Part shown: positions 4,175-5,574 of the stretch, piece by piece
Layout of the letters: every line of letters starts with the position of its first letter
How positions within the stretch are numbered: position 1 is the stretch's first letter
Source of the DNA: an uncultured Pseudomonadota bacterium
GTDB taxonomy: Bacteria > Pseudomonadota > Gammaproteobacteria > Burkholderiales > Burkholderiaceae
Length of the DNA: 5,574 nt
NCBI GenBank assembly: GCA_946480245.1
Contig: CAMLIZ010000224.1
Location: 1 to 5,574 of the forward strand
Direction of reading: 5' to 3'
Made by a program: the position numbers and the translations under genes
The notes under the pieces: generated by a model
What the model saw: the letters and a program-made list of their open reading frames with translations, nothing else
Databases searched by the model: none
Told to the model about the DNA's origin: nothing

Positions 4175-5574
4175 TCACTTGCCGCCAAGGAAGGTTTCCA
4201 GCACCTGCTTGCGGTGCGGCAGGAACAGGTCGACGAGCGCCGGCGAGATCTGGTAGCGCAGCGAGCCGGCCGGGCCGTCGGGCGCGGCATCGGTCTGGTT
4301 CTCGGCGATGTGCACGAAGCCCAGCGACGCCGGATACACCAGCCCGCCACCGAGGTTCTTGTTGTTGCTGATCTCGTGGCAGCCGGCGCACGAGGTGACC
4401 TGCGCGCGCGCCACGATGTCGTCCGCCGTGAGGCCCTGCGGGTTGCCGTTGGCCGCCAGCTGCGCCTCGATGCTGGCCCTGAACGTGGGTGAGCTGGCGA
4501 ACTGGTCGGCGTAGTTGGTCTTCATCGAATCCTGCGCGTCGCTGTCCATCGCATCGAAGGTGGCCGGCAGGCTGTCCATGTTGAAGCGGTTGATGTCGTT
4601 GACCTGCAGCGACGTCACCGTGTTGAGGAAGGCCGTGCGGAAGTCGGCGCTCTTGGCGTGCGTGATGGTGTCGTTGAACAGCTGCCCGTCGGGGTTGCTG
4701 CCGGCGGCGGCCGGCTTGAAGCGCAGCGTGCCGTTGTCCAGCTGCACCGTGTACTGGCGCAGCAGCCAGTTCTGCTGCATGAACTGGTTGGTGCGCACCT
4801 GGCCTTTGGCGTGGGTGGATGCATTGCCGTAGGCGTCGGCGCGCACCACCGGCTTGAAGCCGGCGAGGCCCTTGAAATAGAAGTCGTGCAGCTTGGTGGC
4901 GCGCTGCGCCGGGTCGGCGATCGTGCTCAGGTTGGCCCAGAACTTGACCACCGGCACGCAGCCGCTCAGGTCGGTGCCGTTCGGCTTGGGATTCGGCAGC
5001 ACGCCCTCGAACACGATGAGGTTGCGGTTGAGCCGGTCGGTGATGCCGCTCTTCTTGGCGAACACGATGCGGTACTCGCCGCAGTCGTCGCCCAGGGAGG
5101 GCACGGTGGCCAGGTCGAAGCGGTTGACCAGCGCGATCGGCACGTAGGAATCGGGCGAAGTGGTGTCGAAGGTGGCCCCGCCCACCTGGTTGCCTTCGGC
5201 GCGCGGGCAGGCAATGGCAAAGCCGTTGAACGTGGGCGTGCCGTTGTCCAGCGTGTCGTCGCAATGCGGGCCCTGGCCGATGCCGGGCTTGCGGTTGTTG
5301 ATGTCCATCCACTGGTCGAACAGGGCCTGCTTGGTCACGGGCAGCACGCTTTGCGACGCGATGCGCGTCATCAGCTCGTCGAAGCTGAAGCTGGCGAGGA
5401 TGGTCTGGTCCGTGACGATGAGCGAGCGCCGCGGGTCGGTGGGCGCGACCGTCGTCTTGGCCAGGCCCGACATCGCCGCGATCTGGGTGTCCGGCAACAG
5501 GCCGACCGTGTCCGCCGAGGGCGGTGGCGGTGGCGGTGGCGGTGGCGGTGGCGGTGGCGGTGGCGGTGGCGGTG
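4175..5574 (-). CDS. Large exported protein with one CxxCH haem-binding motif and N-terminal polyproline tract, 5' end outside window
   Basis: The frame is open from the TGA at 4175-4177 to the window edge, so the start, and presumably a signal or lipoprotein peptide, lies beyond base 5574. The first visible residues are 18 consecutive prolines (5519-5572), then SADTVGLLPDTQ and about 440 residues that I cannot assign to a named family. Near the C-terminus is a c-type haem attachment motif, CAGCH, encoded at 4376-4390; this implies periplasmic maturation by the cytochrome c machinery. No methionine follows it, so a sixth ligand, if any, could be one of the later histidines (in FVHIAEN or LPHRK). 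Four other cysteines (in PHCDD, IACPR, DDCGEYR and SGCVP) could form disulfides. Other strong blocks are FDQWMDINNRKPGIGQGPHCDD, here given only as landmarks, ALVNRFDLATVP and FEGVLPNP. A TTG at 5497 could serve as a start, but the continuing open frame and the linker argue against it. Confidence 0.75.
   Translation of the reverse strand, partial: PPPPPPPPPPPPPPPPPPSADTVGLLPDTQIAAMSGLAKTTVAPTDPRRSLIVTDQTILASFSFDELMTRIASQSVLPVTKQALFDQWMDINNRKPGIGQGPHCDDTLDNGTPTFNGFAIACPRAEGNQVGGATFDTTSPDSYVPIALVNRFDLATVPSLGDDCGEYRIVFAKKSGITDRLNRNLIVFEGVLPNPKPNGTDLSGCVPVVKFWANLSTIADPAQRATKLHDFYFKGLAGFKPVVRADAYGNASTHAKGQVRTNQFMQQNWLLRQYTVQLDNGTLRFKPAAAGSNPDGQLFNDTITHAKSADFRTAFLNTVTSLQVNDINRFNMDSLPATFDAMDSDAQDSMKTNYADQFASSPTFRASIEAQLAANGNPQGLTADDIVARAQVTSCAGCHEISNNKNLGGGLVYPASLGFVHIAENQTDAAPDGPAGSLRYQISPALVDLFLPHRKQVLETFLGGK
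5520..5574. repeat. Hexanucleotide tandem repeat (GGCGGT)n encoding polyproline
   Basis: Nine perfect copies of GGCGGT plus one base run from 5520 into the window edge, so the full length is unknown. On the minus strand the unit reads ACCGCC, which in the frame of the CxxCH protein gives only proline codons (CCA and CCG alternating). Copy-number changes would lengthen or shorten the proline tract by two residues per unit without shifting the frame. Perfect identity over nine units suggests recent slippage expansion, or a point where assembly collapses or breaks. Confidence 0.9.

Noticed and set aside
1986..4256. Long open plus-strand frame (about 756 codons) overlapping the transporter
   Set aside because: It is Arg/Ala/Gly/Pro-rich with no recognisable domain and is out of frame with the well-supported SBD-permease gene.
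3873..5312. Open minus-strand frame of about 479 codons overlapping the CxxCH protein
   Set aside because: It is out of frame with the CxxCH gene, has Arg/Gln/His-rich shadow composition and has no domain match.
5495..5497. TTG at 5497 as the start of the CxxCH protein
   Set aside because: The frame stays open through the polyproline tract to the window edge, and starting here would give an exported haem protein no signal peptide.
5520..5574. CRISPR or minisatellite-type array at the right edge
   Set aside because: The unit is six bases with no spacers. It is a coding microsatellite giving polyproline.

Overview
The window is very GC-rich, with G/C-dominated third codon positions, and reads as an ordinary chromosomal stretch of a Gram-negative proteobacterium. 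The outer-membrane phospholipase A, the Tat-like DUF4197 protein, the DUF938-type methyltransferase tail and the proline-rich exported CxxCH protein together suggest a betaproteobacterium, most likely Burkholderiales. This assignment rests on protein style only. I see no rRNA, tRNA, CRISPR array, insertion sequence or phage gene.

Layout: (1) 1-85, plus strand, the last 27 codons of a DUF938/METTL26-like methyltransferase. (2) 75-1835, minus strand, a two-gene unit: pldA (outer-membrane phospholipase A) followed after 12 bases by a DUF4197 protein whose end overlaps the methyltransferase end tail to tail. (3) 1836-1944, a divergent intergenic region containing a long, nearly perfect inverted repeat (1904-1936). 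(4) 1945-4140, plus strand, a second two-gene unit: an exported protein of unknown function built from two copies of one cysteine-containing module, then, six bases after its stop, a fused substrate-binding/permease protein of the OpuB/OpuC/ProX osmoprotectant ABC family. (5) 4130-4167, overlapping GC-rich hairpins at a convergent junction. (6) 4175 to the window edge, minus strand, a large exported protein with one CxxCH haem-binding motif and an N-terminal run of 18 prolines encoded by a hexanucleotide tandem repeat. Its true start lies outside the window.

Almost everything encoded here acts at the cell envelope: outer-membrane lipid hydrolysis, periplasmic solute capture and import, and a probable periplasmic or lipid-anchored cytochrome-like protein. 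The transporter has no ATPase gene beside it, so it must borrow one from elsewhere. I see no clearly new multi-gene system. The most original items are the internally duplicated cysteine protein tied to the transporter, the inverted repeat ahead of it, and the proline-tract CxxCH protein. There is no gene-free stretch longer than 300 bases.
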